NCBI GenBank assembly: GCA_934130045.1
Contig: CAKOXI010000002.1
Span: 18,960-82,959 of the forward strand
Direction of reading: 5' to 3'
DNA length: 64,000 bases
Source of the DNA: an uncultured Bacilli bacterium
Lineage (GTDB): Bacteria > Bacillota_I > Bacilli_A > RF39 > UBA660
Shown: piece by piece, positions 43,724 through 52,847 of the stretch
Numbering within the stretch: position 1 is the stretch's first letter
Layout: every line of letters begins with the position of its first letter
Notes under the pieces: generated by a model
What the model saw: the letters and a program-made list of their open reading frames with translations, nothing else
Database searches by the model: none
What the model was told of the DNA's origin: nothing
Position numbers and translations under genes: made by a program

Positions 43724-44248
43724 ATGGAAAAATATATTCCTGATATGTATCAAAAAAATATTTTTTCAATAGATTATCAAAAATTATTAAATAAGGGAAT
43801 TAAATGTATCTTATTTGATTTGGATAATACTTTAGTACCAATAACAAATTGTAAACCTAATGAAGAAGTAAAAAAGCTTTTTAATGATTTAAAGGATAAA
43901 GGATTTAAAGTAATAATTTTTTCCAATAGTACAAAAAAAAGATTAAAGAATTTTAAAGACGAGTTACAAGTAGAATGTATTTCATCGGCAAGAAAACCAA
44001 TGAAAAATAAATTTTTATATGTTTTAGAAAATTATCAATTAAATATTAATGAAGTTGCAATTATTGGTGATCAAATTTTAACAGATATAGTAGGCGGAAA
44101 TAAAGTTGGAATAATGACTATTTTAGTTACACCAATTAGTGATAAAGATTTTTTTATTACAAAATTTAATAGAATAAGAGAAAGACATATTATGAAAAAA
44201 CTTCGCGATAAAAATCTTTTTTCTAAAGGAAGATATTATGAGTTATAA
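43724..44248 (+). CDS. yqeG: YqeG family HAD-IIIA phosphatase
   Basis: A 174-aa HAD hydrolase. Motif I FDLDNTLVP near residue 31, motif II IFSNST near 64, Lys in ARKPMKNKF and motif III IGDQILTDIVGGNKVG near 117. The family is phosphatidylglycerophosphate-phosphatase-like in some bacteria (YqeG/GEP4). pgsA elsewhere in the window makes its possible substrate, but a specific reaction is not proven by sequence. It overlaps yqeH by 11 nt in the conserved yqeG-yqeH pair. Start after TTAGGAGGTAAAAC, an almost perfect SD. Confidence 0.9.
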   Translation: MEKYIPDMYQKNIFSIDYQKLLNKGIKCILFDLDNTLVPITNCKPNEEVKKLFNDLKDKGFKVIIFSNSTKKRLKNFKDELQVECISSARKPMKNKFLYVLENYQLNINEVAIIGDQILTDIVGGNKVGIMTILVTPISDKDFFITKFNRIRERHIMKKLRDKNLFSKGRYYEL

Positions 44249-45209
44249 GTGTGTTGGGTGTGGAATAGAATTACAGAATACTGATCGTGACTTACTTGGT
44301 TATGTTGATGATTTAGATAAAAAATTATGTGAACGTTGTTTTAGAATAAGAAATTATAATGAATATCAGAAAGTTGAAAAAGAAACTGAGGATTTTTATT
44401 CGGTAGTGGATATTATTAATAATACAAATGATTTGGTTGTTTTAATAGTTGATATAATGTGTATTGGCAATGAATTATTTAATCTTGTATCAAAATTAAA
44501 GAGTAAACCATTTATTGCTATATCTAAAAGGGATCTTTTTTCTTATAAAGCAAAAGATGAGAAAATATGTTCAATAATTGATGTTCCATCAATTGATAAA
44601 ATTGTTTTTAGTTCAAAAAATAATTATAATTTAGATTTATTAATGGAAAAAATTGATAAATATAGAACATCAGATAATGTTTATATTGTAGGTCTTACTA
44701 ATTCTGGTAAATCAACATTAATAAACAAGATAATATATAATTATACCGACTTAAATTTAAATATTACTACTAGTATGTTGCCATCTACTACATTATCATT
44801 AATGGAAATACCAGTTAAAAAAAATTTGACACTTATAGATACTCCTGGAATAGTAGATACAGGAAATATTTGTAATTATTTAAGTGTAGAAACATTAAAA
44901 AAAATATATTCCAAAAAAGAAATAAAACCAATTACTTATCAAATGAAATTAGGACAGTATATATATATTGAAGATATTTTAAAAATAGATTTTATTAAGG
45001 ATTGTGATGTTACTTTTTATATCTCTAATTCACTAAAAATAGAAAGAAAATATAAAGATAGTGATACTAATCTTTTTAAAAGAAATTTTGAAATAAAAAG
45101 TAAATCAATTATTATTATTAATGGTCTTGGTTTTATTTTATTAAATAAAAAAACAAATATAAATTTATATACATATGAAAATGTGGAAATTACAGTAAAA
45201 AATGTGTAG
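44238..45209 (+). CDS. yqeH: YqeH, circularly permuted ribosome-biogenesis GTPase
   Basis: GTPase needed for 30S subunit assembly. 323 aa, shorter than the about 365 of Bacillus. N-terminal zinc finger CVGCG and CERCF (Cys4) at residues 4-37. Permuted GTPase motifs occur in order G4 (SKRDLF, residue about 95), G5, G1 (GLTNSGKSTLIN near 152) and G3 (DTPG near 200). The C-terminal domain is reduced. The following genes of the Bacillus cluster (aroE, yqeI, nadD, yqeK) are absent, replaced by a HerA-like ATPase with its own promoter. Confidence 0.93.
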   Translation: MSYKCVGCGIELQNTDRDLLGYVDDLDKKLCERCFRIRNYNEYQKVEKETEDFYSVVDIINNTNDLVVLIVDIMCIGNELFNLVSKLKSKPFIAISKRDLFSYKAKDEKICSIIDVPSIDKIVFSSKNNYNLDLLMEKIDKYRTSDNVYIVGLTNSGKSTLINKIIYNYTDLNLNITTSMLPSTTLSLMEIPVKKNLTLIDTPGIVDTGNICNYLSVETLKKIYSKKEIKPITYQMKLGQYIYIEDILKIDFIKDCDVTFYISNSLKIERKYKDSDTNLFKRNFEIKSKSIIIINGLGFILLNKKTNINLYTYENVEITVKNV

Positions 45210-45220
45210 TTTCTTTTTTC

Positions 45221-45249
45221 TTGCATTTATAATTTATTAAATGTATAAT
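45221..45249 (+). promoter_or_regulatory. Sigma-A promoter of the HerA-like gene
   Basis: TTGCAT (45221-45226), exactly 17 nt, TATAAT (45244-45249), 24 nt before the start; SD GGTAGGGG between. Confidence 0.8.
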
Positions 45250-45272
45250 TGTTATAGTAAGGTAGGGGTAAT

Positions 45273-47045
45273 ATGTTAGGAAATATTATAGGATATGTTG
45301 ATAATGAATTTTTAGTGAAATTAAGTATAGATTTAAATAAGTTTCAAAATATTATAAATTTATATGTGTTAATTCAGGACCAAGAAAATAAGTATGTTGG
45401 TGAGATAACAAGTGTATATGATGATATTGCACACATATCTTTATTAGGAGAATTTGTAGGTGAACAATTTGTAACTGGTGTCTTAAAAAATCCTTCTTTT
45501 TCGGCAAATGTTAGACTTATATCTAAAGAAAGAATGAATTTAATTATTGGTATAAATAATTATATAGAAAATAAACATTTATATTTAGGAAATAGTGCAC
45601 TTTATGATGGATTGAAAATTGGTGTATCTATAAATGATTTTTTGGGTAACCATTTTGCAATATTAGGCTCAACTGGTACAGGTAAATCAAGTTGTCTATC
45701 AAGAATATTACAAAACTTGTTTTCTAAGCAAAATTCTATAGCTTATAAATCAAGCATATTTATTTTTGATGCATATGGTGAATATCATTCTATTTTTAAA
45801 GAATTATCAAATAGAACTGCTGAAATAAATTTCAAAACCTATACTACTAATACCCATTTTGAAGATACGGATGTATTAAAAATTCCATTATGGCTTTTAG
45901 GTGTAGATGATTATGCTCTTTTATTGGGTGCAGAAAATGCTAATCAACTACCAATTATAGAAAAATCATTAAAATATGTTACTATATTTACAAAGGATGA
46001 ATCAGAAGTCATAAAATACAAAAATGATATTATAGCTCGTGCTTTGTTGGAAATATTGTCAAGTGGAAAACCATCTACTCAAATTAGAGATCAAATAATA
46101 TCAGTATTGTCTCGTTATAATACAAGTGAATTAAATTTAGAAACTCCAATTTTTCAACCAGGATATACTAGACCACTTAAACAATGCTTACTTATAGATG
46201 CCAGTGGTAAAATAAGGGAAATGGAGCTAATTATAAATTTTATTGAGGGATTTTTAACTGATGAATATGAATTGGCTTTGCCAGATGGAACTTTTATGTA
46301 TACACTTGATGATTTAAAAGATGCCTTTGATTTTGCTTTTATTTCAGAGGGAAGTTTAAATAGTGAGAGAGTTTATGATGAAGCTAATTTACTTAGAATT
46401 CGTTTACATACACTTGCTAATAGTAAGGAAAAAATATTTTTTGAATATCCAGAATATGTAACAAAAACTCAATATATAAGAAATTTATTAACTGCTGAAA
46501 ATGGAAAAAAAGCTCAAATAATTAATTTTAGTATAAACTATGTTGATGATAGGTTAGCTAAAACAATTGTTAAAATTTATTCTAAATTATTATTTGATTA
46601 TTCTAAAGATGTAAGTAAAAGAAATTCCCTTCCATTCCATATTTTCTTAGAGGAAGCACATAGATATATTCAAGATGATTTTGATAAAAAGTTATTAGGA
46701 TACAATATTTTTGAAAGAATATCTAAAGAGGGTAGAAAATATGGAGTATTATTAGGATTAATTTCTCAAAGACCATCAGAATTATCAGAAACTGTTATTT
46801 CACAGTGTTCTAATTTTATAGTTTTTAGGATGACACATCCTAGAGATATAAATTATATAAAGGATTTGATTCCTAATATGTCTACAGGTTGGTTAGAAAG
46901 AGTTAAATATTTACAGCCAGGAACTAGTGTGGCTTTTGGAACCGCTTTTAATATACCTGTAATGATTAATTTTGAAATGCCTTATCCAGCACCAGAAAGT
47001 AATAGTTGTGATTTAAGTACTATTTGGTTTGTTAATAGAAATTAA
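45273..47045 (+). CDS. HerA-like FtsK/DUF87-family ATPase
   Basis: A 590-aa protein. Residues 1-110 look like a HAS-barrel beta domain. The RecA-like motor starts with AILGSTGTGKSS (Walker A) near residue 130, FIFDAYGEYHS near 165, Walker B HIFLEEAHRY near 460 and the arginine/sensor stretch GLISQRPSELSETV near 500, followed by CSNFIVFRMTHPRD. HerA family hexameric DNA translocases act with NurA nucleases in archaeal end-resection or with SIR2 or other nucleases in bacterial defence. Neither partner is adjacent here (yqeH upstream, ZIP transporter downstream), so function is open. It is monocistronic with its own promoter and terminator. Confidence 0.85.
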   Translation: MLGNIIGYVDNEFLVKLSIDLNKFQNIINLYVLIQDQENKYVGEITSVYDDIAHISLLGEFVGEQFVTGVLKNPSFSANVRLISKERMNLIIGINNYIENKHLYLGNSALYDGLKIGVSINDFLGNHFAILGSTGTGKSSCLSRILQNLFSKQNSIAYKSSIFIFDAYGEYHSIFKELSNRTAEINFKTYTTNTHFEDTDVLKIPLWLLGVDDYALLLGAENANQLPIIEKSLKYVTIFTKDESEVIKYKNDIIARALLEILSSGKPSTQIRDQIISVLSRYNTSELNLETPIFQPGYTRPLKQCLLIDASGKIREMELIINFIEGFLTDEYELALPDGTFMYTLDDLKDAFDFAFISEGSLNSERVYDEANLLRIRLHTLANSKEKIFFEYPEYVTKTQYIRNLLTAENGKKAQIINFSINYVDDRLAKTIVKIYSKLLFDYSKDVSKRNSLPFHIFLEEAHRYIQDDFDKKLLGYNIFERISKEGRKYGVLLGLISQRPSELSETVISQCSNFIVFRMTHPRDINYIKDLIPNMSTGWLERVKYLQPGTSVAFGTAFNIPVMINFEMPYPAPESNSCDLSTIWFVNRN

Positions 47046-47090
47046 TAATTAAATGTTGTAATATTTTGCTATTAAATTTAGATTTACGAT

Positions 47091-47131
47091 AAAATACATA
47101 TATTCAGATTTTATGAAAATATGTATTTTTT
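47091..47131 (+). terminator. Terminator after the HerA-like gene
   Basis: Stem AAAATACATAT (47091-47101) and ATATGTATTTT (47119-47129), 17-nt loop, continuing T's. Confidence 0.75.
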
Positions 47132-47204
47132 TTATTAAATAATTGTGGCAAATTATAACACGATGATTATAATAATAATGACTAAATAAAAAGAGGGTGA
47201 AAAT

Positions 47205-47972
47205 ATGGACATTTTATTAGGTATATTAATTCCTTTTTTTGGTACAACAATAGGAAGTGCTAGTGTTTTTTTATTGAAAAATAAAATTAATAATAGATTG
47301 GAAAAAACTCTATTAGGATTTTCAGCAGGAATAATGATGGCTGCATCTATTTGGTCTCTTATTATACCAGCAATTGAAATGTCAAATGAACAAAATGTTA
47401 TTGCGTGGATTCCTCCATCAATTGGATTTTTATTAGGTATAGCTTTTCTTGAGGTTACTGATTATATAACATCCCGTATAAAAACAAATAAATTAAATAA
47501 AAAGTCAAAATTAGGTAATCGTGCTAAACTTATTTTTGCAGTAACACTACATAATATTCCAGAGGGAATGGCAGTAGGTGTTATATATGCATCATTTTTA
47601 TCAGGTAGTAATCTTATAACCCTATCAGGCGCACTTGCCTTAAGTGTAGGAATCGCAATTCAAAATTTTCCAGAAGGAGCTATTATATCTATACCACTAA
47701 AAACATCAGGAAAAAGTAAGGTAAAATCATTTATATTAGGAATGTTATCTGGTATAGTAGAACCTATTGCAGCATTATTTACAATAATGTTAACAAAATA
47801 TATAACACCGATTCTTCCTTATCTTTTAGCATTTGCAGCTGGGGCAATGATTCATGTTGTAGTTGAAGAATTAATACCAGAAGCTCATGATGGTGAGAAA
47901 AATAATTTATGTATAACAGGATTGAGTATTGGTTTTGTTTTAATGATGATTTTAGATGTAGCTTTGGGATAA
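47205..47972 (+). CDS. ZIP-family divalent metal transporter
   Basis: A 255-aa polytopic protein with eight predicted helices. Metal-binding helices carry HNIPEGMAVG near residue 113 and QNFPEGAII near 150, plus EELIPEAHDG near 222, the ZupT/GufA-type ZIP signature. It would import zinc, manganese or iron; selectivity is not readable. The start follows AGAGGGTGAAAAT. It is monocistronic, with a terminator palindrome downstream. No Fur- or Zur-like operator was identified upstream. Confidence 0.92.
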   Translation: MDILLGILIPFFGTTIGSASVFLLKNKINNRLEKTLLGFSAGIMMAASIWSLIIPAIEMSNEQNVIAWIPPSIGFLLGIAFLEVTDYITSRIKTNKLNKKSKLGNRAKLIFAVTLHNIPEGMAVGVIYASFLSGSNLITLSGALALSVGIAIQNFPEGAIISIPLKTSGKSKVKSFILGMLSGIVEPIAALFTIMLTKYITPILPYLLAFAAGAMIHVVVEELIPEAHDGEKNNLCITGLSIGFVLMMILDVALG

Positions 47973-47983
47973 TATTTCAATTT

Positions 47984-48008
47984 AACTAGATATATCTAGT
48001 TTTTTTTG
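47984..48008 (+). terminator. Terminator after the ZIP transporter gene
   Basis: Perfect palindrome from 47984 to 48001 (AACTAGATA and its complement) followed by seven T. Confidence 0.8.
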
Positions 48009-48164
48009 TATATTTATTAAAAATTTATATAATAATTCTTATGTAATAGTAAAAAATTTGAGAATTTTTATATACAAAATAAATGTAAATATAAAAAATA
48101 TTGATTGAAAAATAAATTTAACCATTATATAATAAATAAATGAAATAAATAGGAGTTATTTAAA

Positions 48165-49802
48165 ATGAAGCACAAGAATAGAAAAAAAGTAAATAAAAAA
48201 TTAATAACCAAGATTGCTTTAGAAAATAAAAAAGATAGTAATCTTGAAATAGAAAACATATTATTAAACAAAAATAATTTAGAAAAAGTATTAGATAACA
48301 AAATACAAAATACAGAAATCATATTATCAAAAGACATAAATAATACTGATAAAGAAATAAAAAAATTAGAGAAAAACATAGTAGGGAATCACAAAAAGAT
48401 TATTGTATTAACTGTTATATTAATAATTTTAATTTTCTTAATAATATTTTTTATGATGCCAAAGTTAAAAATAAAAGGTGATACAAAAATAGATATAGTA
48501 TATGGAAATGAATATAATGAATATGGTGCAAGTGCTAAATTTTTAAATAAGGATTTAACAGATAAAATTATCATAGAGAGTAACGTAGATACTAAAAGAA
48601 TAGGTACTTATGTAATAAAATATAAACTTAAATTTTTATTTTATGATATTACTAAAGAAAGAATTGTAAACATAATTGATAATGAAAAACCTACGATAGA
48701 GTTATCAGGTAGTACGAGTGTTAAATTATGTCCTGGTGAAAAGTATAAAGAAGAAGGTTACAAAAGTGTTGATAATTATGATGGGGATATTACTGATAAA
48801 GTAAATGTTAATATTTTATCAGATAAAATAGTATATCAAGTTTCTGATTCATCGAATAATGAAGCAGAAGAAATTAGAAATTTAGAATATATTGATACTG
48901 AAAGCCCTAGTTTGGAATTAAAGGGAAGTAATATAGTTTATATACCAGTAGGAACAAATTATATTGAACCTGGTTATATAGCTTTAGATAATTGTGTTAC
49001 AGATATACAAGATAAAGTAAAAGTTGAAGGTAATGTAGATACAAATAAAGTTGGAAAATATGAAATTATATATACGGCTATAGATGGGTCAGATAATAAA
49101 ACAAAGTTAACTAGAACAGTAAATGTTTATAATGAAAATAATACGAATACTGGTAGTTTAATTCCAGGAATGATATATTTAACATTTGATGATGGACCTA
49201 ATGAAGCAACAACTTCTGAAATATTAAATATTTTAAAAGAAGAGGGGGTAAAAGCTACATTTTTTGTTACAAATAGTGGACCTGATTATTTAATAAAAAG
49301 AGCTTACGATGAGGGTCATACTATTGGATTACATACAGCAAGTCATAATTATAGTTTAATATATGCAAATGCTGATAATTATTTTAATGACTTGGAAACT
49401 GTAGGAAATAGAGTTAGAAATATTATTGGAATAAATGCAAATTTGATTAGATTTCCAGGTGGTAGTAGTAATACAGTAAGCAGAAGTTATGATGGTGGAA
49501 CTAAAATAATGTCTTATTTAACTAGTGAGGTAACAAATAGGGGTTATAAATATTTTGATTGGAATGTTGATGCTAATGATGCTGGATCTTGTGCAAGTTC
49601 AGGAAACAAAAGGGAATGTGTTTATAATAATGTTATTAATGGTTTATCAAAAAATAGGGTTAATGTAGTTTTAATGCATGATATTAAATATTATACAAAG
49701 GATGCTTTAAGAAGTATTATTGAGTATGGAAAAGCAAATGGATATATGTTTGCAAGGTTAGATGAATCAGTCCAAGCAATTCATTTTCATGTAAATAATT
49801 AA
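48165..49802 (+). CDS. Membrane-anchored polysaccharide deacetylase with Ig-like (DUF5011-type) repeats
   Basis: A 545-aa protein. Residues 1-75 are a charged cytoplasmic part, with one helix at about 78-102. Then three beta-rich Ig-like repeats of the DUF5011 kind: YGNEYNEYGASA, CPGEKYKEEGYKS and PVGTNYIEPGYIA mark their starts. The NodB domain begins near residue 338 with YLTFDDGPNEAT; metal His pair HTASH, RFPGG and LMHDIK follow. It probably deacetylates peptidoglycan or another wall glycan from the membrane. The start is ATG 48165 after TAGGAGTTATTTAAA. The next gene is 13 nt downstream, so the two may be cotranscribed. Confidence 0.88.
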   Translation: MKHKNRKKVNKKLITKIALENKKDSNLEIENILLNKNNLEKVLDNKIQNTEIILSKDINNTDKEIKKLEKNIVGNHKKIIVLTVILIILIFLIIFFMMPKLKIKGDTKIDIVYGNEYNEYGASAKFLNKDLTDKIIIESNVDTKRIGTYVIKYKLKFLFYDITKERIVNIIDNEKPTIELSGSTSVKLCPGEKYKEEGYKSVDNYDGDITDKVNVNILSDKIVYQVSDSSNNEAEEIRNLEYIDTESPSLELKGSNIVYIPVGTNYIEPGYIALDNCVTDIQDKVKVEGNVDTNKVGKYEIIYTAIDGSDNKTKLTRTVNVYNENNTNTGSLIPGMIYLTFDDGPNEATTSEILNILKEEGVKATFFVTNSGPDYLIKRAYDEGHTIGLHTASHNYSLIYANADNYFNDLETVGNRVRNIIGINANLIRFPGGSSNTVSRSYDGGTKIMSYLTSEVTNRGYKYFDWNVDANDAGSCASSGNKRECVYNNVINGLSKNRVNVVLMHDIKYYTKDALRSIIEYGKANGYMFARLDESVQAIHFHVNN

Positions 49803-49815
49803 AGGTGGTGCTAAT

Positions 49816-50709
49816 ATGAATATACCAAAATTTTTAAACGATTTATTAATTAAACAATATGGAGATAAAATTACGCATGATATTATTGATGGTTATAATA
49901 GTAAAAGAAAAATGACTTTAAGAATTAATACAATAAAATCGAGTATTGATGAAGTAGAATGTGAACTTAAAAAAAGTAATTTAGAATTTAGAAAGGTTAT
50001 GTGGAGTAAGGAAGCATTAATTTTAGAAAATGCAAGTTTAGATATTATAAAAAATTTAGATATTTATATAGATGGTAAAATTTATTTGCAGAGTTTATCA
50101 TCTATGATTCCTGCTATAATATTAGATCCTAGGGATGGAGATCATATTTTAGATATGACTGCAGCACCGGGCTCTAAAACTACTCAGATGTCTGCATTAT
50201 CAGAAAATAAAGCTTTTATCATGGCTTGTGAAAAAAATAAAATTAGGTGTGATAGATTAAAGTATAATATTTTAAAACAGGGTTGTAAGAAAGTTAATGT
50301 AATATGTGAGGATTCAAAAAAAATTGACCCATATTTTAATTTTGACAAAATTTTACTAGATGCACCTTGTAGTGGTAGTGGTACTATTTTAATGAATGAT
50401 ATAGATAATAAATTTTCTTTAAAACTAGTTGAAAATTCTGTAATATTACAAACCGAATTATTAAAAAAAGCAATTTCATTATTAAAGAGTAATCAAGAAC
50501 TAGTTTACTCTACTTGTTCAATTTTAGAAAGTGAAAATGAAGATCAAATAATAAATATTTTAAAAGATAATTCCTTGGAATTAGTAAATATAGATAAAAA
50601 TTTATTTAGTGATATACCATTACTACCAACTAAAATAGATGGTGTAATTTGCATTAAACCTACTGAATTATATGAAGGATTTTTTGTTGCTAAAATAAGA
50701 AAAAAATAG
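49816..50709 (+). CDS. NOL1/NOP2/Sun-family rRNA (cytosine-5) methyltransferase
   Basis: A 297-aa SAM-dependent m5C methyltransferase. LRINTIKSS near residue 35 belongs to the N-terminal ferredoxin-like domain. SAM site MTAAPGSKTTQMSAL is near 115, motif IV DAPCSGSGT near 178 holds one Cys, and motif VI YSTCS near 233 has the catalytic Cys. It has neither a NusB domain (unlike RsmB) nor the long C-terminal RNA-binding region of YebU/RsmF, so the target base cannot be assigned. SD AAAGGTGGTG. It converges with the transglutaminase gene at a shared hairpin. Confidence 0.9.
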   Translation: MNIPKFLNDLLIKQYGDKITHDIIDGYNSKRKMTLRINTIKSSIDEVECELKKSNLEFRKVMWSKEALILENASLDIIKNLDIYIDGKIYLQSLSSMIPAIILDPRDGDHILDMTAAPGSKTTQMSALSENKAFIMACEKNKIRCDRLKYNILKQGCKKVNVICEDSKKIDPYFNFDKILLDAPCSGSGTILMNDIDNKFSLKLVENSVILQTELLKKAISLLKSNQELVYSTCSILESENEDQIINILKDNSLELVNIDKNLFSDIPLLPTKIDGVICIKPTELYEGFFVAKIRKK

Positions 50710-50732
50710 AACATTTAAATGTGTTCTATTTT
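50705..50732. terminator. Bidirectional terminator overlapping two convergent stop codons
   Basis: Stem AATAGAACA (50705-50713) and TGTTCTATT (50722-50730), 8-nt loop, A run on the left and T run on the right. TAG of the methyltransferase and TAG of the transglutaminase gene (minus) both lie inside the stem. Confidence 0.8.
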
Positions 50733-51646
50733 GCTTCTTTAAAAACATTTTTATCATAAATGTGTTGTCCAGTATTTTTTTCTTCTAATTCTTCACTAGT
50801 TATTAGAAAGAAGTTATGTAGTAACATATTTTCTTTTGTGCTTACTACAGGGTCATCCCAAGTTAAATCTAAATGTAACCATTTATTATCTATATATACT
50901 AAATTCCATACATGATTTTCACTTGAAATTTTATAGTTTGGAATATTCATTTTATCTAGAAATAAAGCCATCGCATCACTATAACCACCACATATTCCGT
51001 ATCCTTGTAAAAGTGGACCATAGGCTGTTTGGGATTTGTATTTTGCAGTATAATTTGGATTGTTTAAATTATCGGCTTTTTCACTATCATAAACAGTATT
51101 ATTTATTATATAATCATGAATAGCTTTTATTTTTTCTATAGTAGACATATTGTCATTAATTATAGAATTGTATATTTGATCTACTTTCGCATTTATTTCT
51201 ATTATATCATTTTCAGTATATAATTTAGTAACTGTAATTGTTACTTTACCTAAATTATTAATACTAACTTTAATATTATTAAAACTATTATATGGATGAA
51301 TAAAGTTGTTTATATATGATATAGTTACTGGATCATTGGTTATATTTTTTGAATCATCCAAGCATTCAGTATAATCTAGGGAACAAAAATAGCTAAATTC
51401 ACTCCATCCATTATTTAAACCACTATATATAATATTTAAAATATCTTGTTTATTTAAGGGTTTATAACTATCGGTTTGCTTAACAAATGAGTTATTATAA
51501 CTGCTTTTATATTCATTATAACTATCTTGGACAAATTCTTCACTATATACATAATTTAAAATAACATATTCAAATAATTCATCTTTATAAATATATAAAA
51601 TAAAAACTGTACCTATTATTACAAGAAAAGCAAACAATTTACGCAT
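50726..51646 (-). CDS. Transglutaminase-like protein, membrane-anchored
   Basis: A 306-aa protein. N-terminal helix (residues 4-21), a variable region of about 100 residues, then a transglutaminase-like core with the Cys-His-Asp triad: CGGYSDA near residue 218, NHVWN near 245 and LDLTWDDP near 260. Such secreted cores act as cysteine proteases or transglutaminases on wall or surface proteins; the activity here is not determined. Start after GGTGATAAT on the minus strand. It is divergent from the DUF3298 gene 92 nt away. Confidence 0.85.
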   Translation of the reverse strand: MRKLFAFLVIIGTVFILYIYKDELFEYVILNYVYSEEFVQDSYNEYKSSYNNSFVKQTDSYKPLNKQDILNIIYSGLNNGWSEFSYFCSLDYTECLDDSKNITNDPVTISYINNFIHPYNSFNNIKVSINNLGKVTITVTKLYTENDIIEINAKVDQIYNSIINDNMSTIEKIKAIHDYIINNTVYDSEKADNLNNPNYTAKYKSQTAYGPLLQGYGICGGYSDAMALFLDKMNIPNYKISSENHVWNLVYIDNKWLHLDLTWDDPVVSTKENMLLHNFFLITSEELEEKNTGQHIYDKNVFKEAK

Positions 51647-51741
51647 ATTATCACCATTATCATTATATCAAAAACTTAAAAAAAAAGAAGAGTATTTAAC
51701 AAAAAAATTTATTATTATTCATAATATTATATGGTGATATG

Positions 51742-52428
51742 ATGAATAAAAAAAGTATAATTATTTTAGTTTTAATTTTATTAAATATATTTTTTATAAT
51801 AAAAAACATTTGTTTAATTTCAAAAAATAGCATTAATATTGATTATAATATTGAGGAGAAAAAAATAGGTAATATTAGTGATCAAGAAAATTGTAAAATA
51901 AATGTTTATTATCCTATTAGTGATTATCCTAAATTAAATGATGAGATAATTAAAAGTATAAATAATTATATGAGTAGTTTTAAAAAATCAATAAGTGAGG
52001 CAAATGAATTACCAAATCAGTATTTTAGTTTATATATTCTTTATAATAAATATGAAACAGAAGATTATTTATCATATGTTTTTAGAGTATCAATGTTTTT
52101 AGGTGGTGCTCATCCAAATAATACAATTTTTACCATAAATTATGATAAAAATAATAATAAAATTATTAATATTGATAGTCTTATTAAAAAAAATGACAAT
52201 ATTTTAAATATTATGTCTTCAGAAAGTAGAGAAAATTTATTTAAAAATCCTCTTTTTAAAGATAAATTAATTTATGATATGATGTTAGAAGGAACTGATT
52301 CTATAAAAGAAAATTTTAAGAATTTTGTATTTTCTAAAGATGGTTTAATAATATTTTTTGAACAATATCAAGTTGCACCATATAGTTATGGAGAATTTAA
52401 TGTTACAATACCTTATAATAAGATATAA
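51742..52428 (+). CDS. Membrane-anchored DUF3298-like protein
   Basis: A 228-aa protein beginning at ATG 51742 (GGTGAT upstream; ATG 51739 is the adjacent alternative). N-terminal helix (4-24), then a DUF4163-like part (YYPISDYPKLNDEI) and a DUF3298 part with the diagnostic FLGGAHPN near residue 131 and FFEQYQVAPYSYGEF near 207. The same module is fused to a NodB deacetylase in the PdaC-like gene at 29252-30523; here it stands alone. Probably a wall-binding or wall-enzyme accessory domain. It ends at a hairpin shared with rpsT. Confidence 0.8.
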   Translation: MNKKSIIILVLILLNIFFIIKNICLISKNSINIDYNIEEKKIGNISDQENCKINVYYPISDYPKLNDEIIKSINNYMSSFKKSISEANELPNQYFSLYILYNKYETEDYLSYVFRVSMFLGGAHPNNTIFTINYDKNNNKIINIDSLIKKNDNILNIMSSESRENLFKNPLFKDKLIYDMMLEGTDSIKENFKNFVFSKDGLIIFFEQYQVAPYSYGEFNVTIPYNKI

Positions 52429-52431
52429 AAA

Positions 52432-52455
52432 AATCAATTCTTTTTTGAATTGATT
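52432..52455. terminator. Bidirectional terminator between DUF3298 gene and rpsT
   Basis: Stem AATCAATTC (52432-52440) and GAATTGATT (52447-52455), T6 loop, A tract on the left serving rpsT on the minus strand. Confidence 0.8.
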
Positions 52456-52717
52456 ATTCCATAGCATTAACTTTTTTTGTTAAACGAGATTTATTACGAG
52501 CTACAAAGTTTTTTGAAGCTATTCCTTTAGAAGCTGCTTTATCAATTGCTTTAATAGCAGTTTTTAAATTATTTTCAGCACCTGTTTTATCGTTAGAACT
52601 TATTGATCTTTCAACTTTCTTCATAGCAGTTTTCATACTAGCTTCATAGTTATTATTACTTACAGTTTGTTTAGCGATAACTTTAATTTTCTTTTTCGCA
52701 TTTTTCATATTTGCCAT
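52454..52717 (-). CDS. rpsT: 30S ribosomal protein S20
   Basis: Primary 16S rRNA-binding protein, 87 aa, very basic and helical. ANMKNAKKKIKV at the N terminus, NLKTAIKAIDKAASKG and the closing NKSRLTKKVNAM are typical. Strong minus-strand SD GGGAGGTGAAATT. It is divergent from gpr, as in Bacillus (rpsT, gpr, spoIIP, lepA order). Confidence 0.96.
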   Translation of the reverse strand: MANMKNAKKKIKVIAKQTVSNNNYEASMKTAMKKVERSISSNDKTGAENNLKTAIKAIDKAASKGIASKNFVARNKSRLTKKVNAME

Positions 52718-52847
52718 AATTTCACCTCCCAGTTAATCAATACCTTAATTTTAACAAAATTTATTATAAAAAGCAATAAAAATAACATTTTTTATTTAAA
52801 ATCTATATAAAAAAGCAAAAATAAACCAAAATAATAGTGGTGATTAT

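Noticed and set aside
45273..47045. Defence island around the HerA-like ATPase
   Set aside because: Neighbours are yqeH and a ZIP transporter, with no nuclease, SIR2, methylase or mobile element signature.
50836..51123. 95-codon plus-strand frame opposite the transglutaminase core
   Set aside because: Shadow frame; the minus strand has the Cys-His-Asp triad and a good start.
52740..52847. Sigma-G promoter for gpr
   Set aside because: Only a CAAAATA element partly resembling CATAMTA, without a matching -35 at 18 nt; too weak in A-rich sequence.
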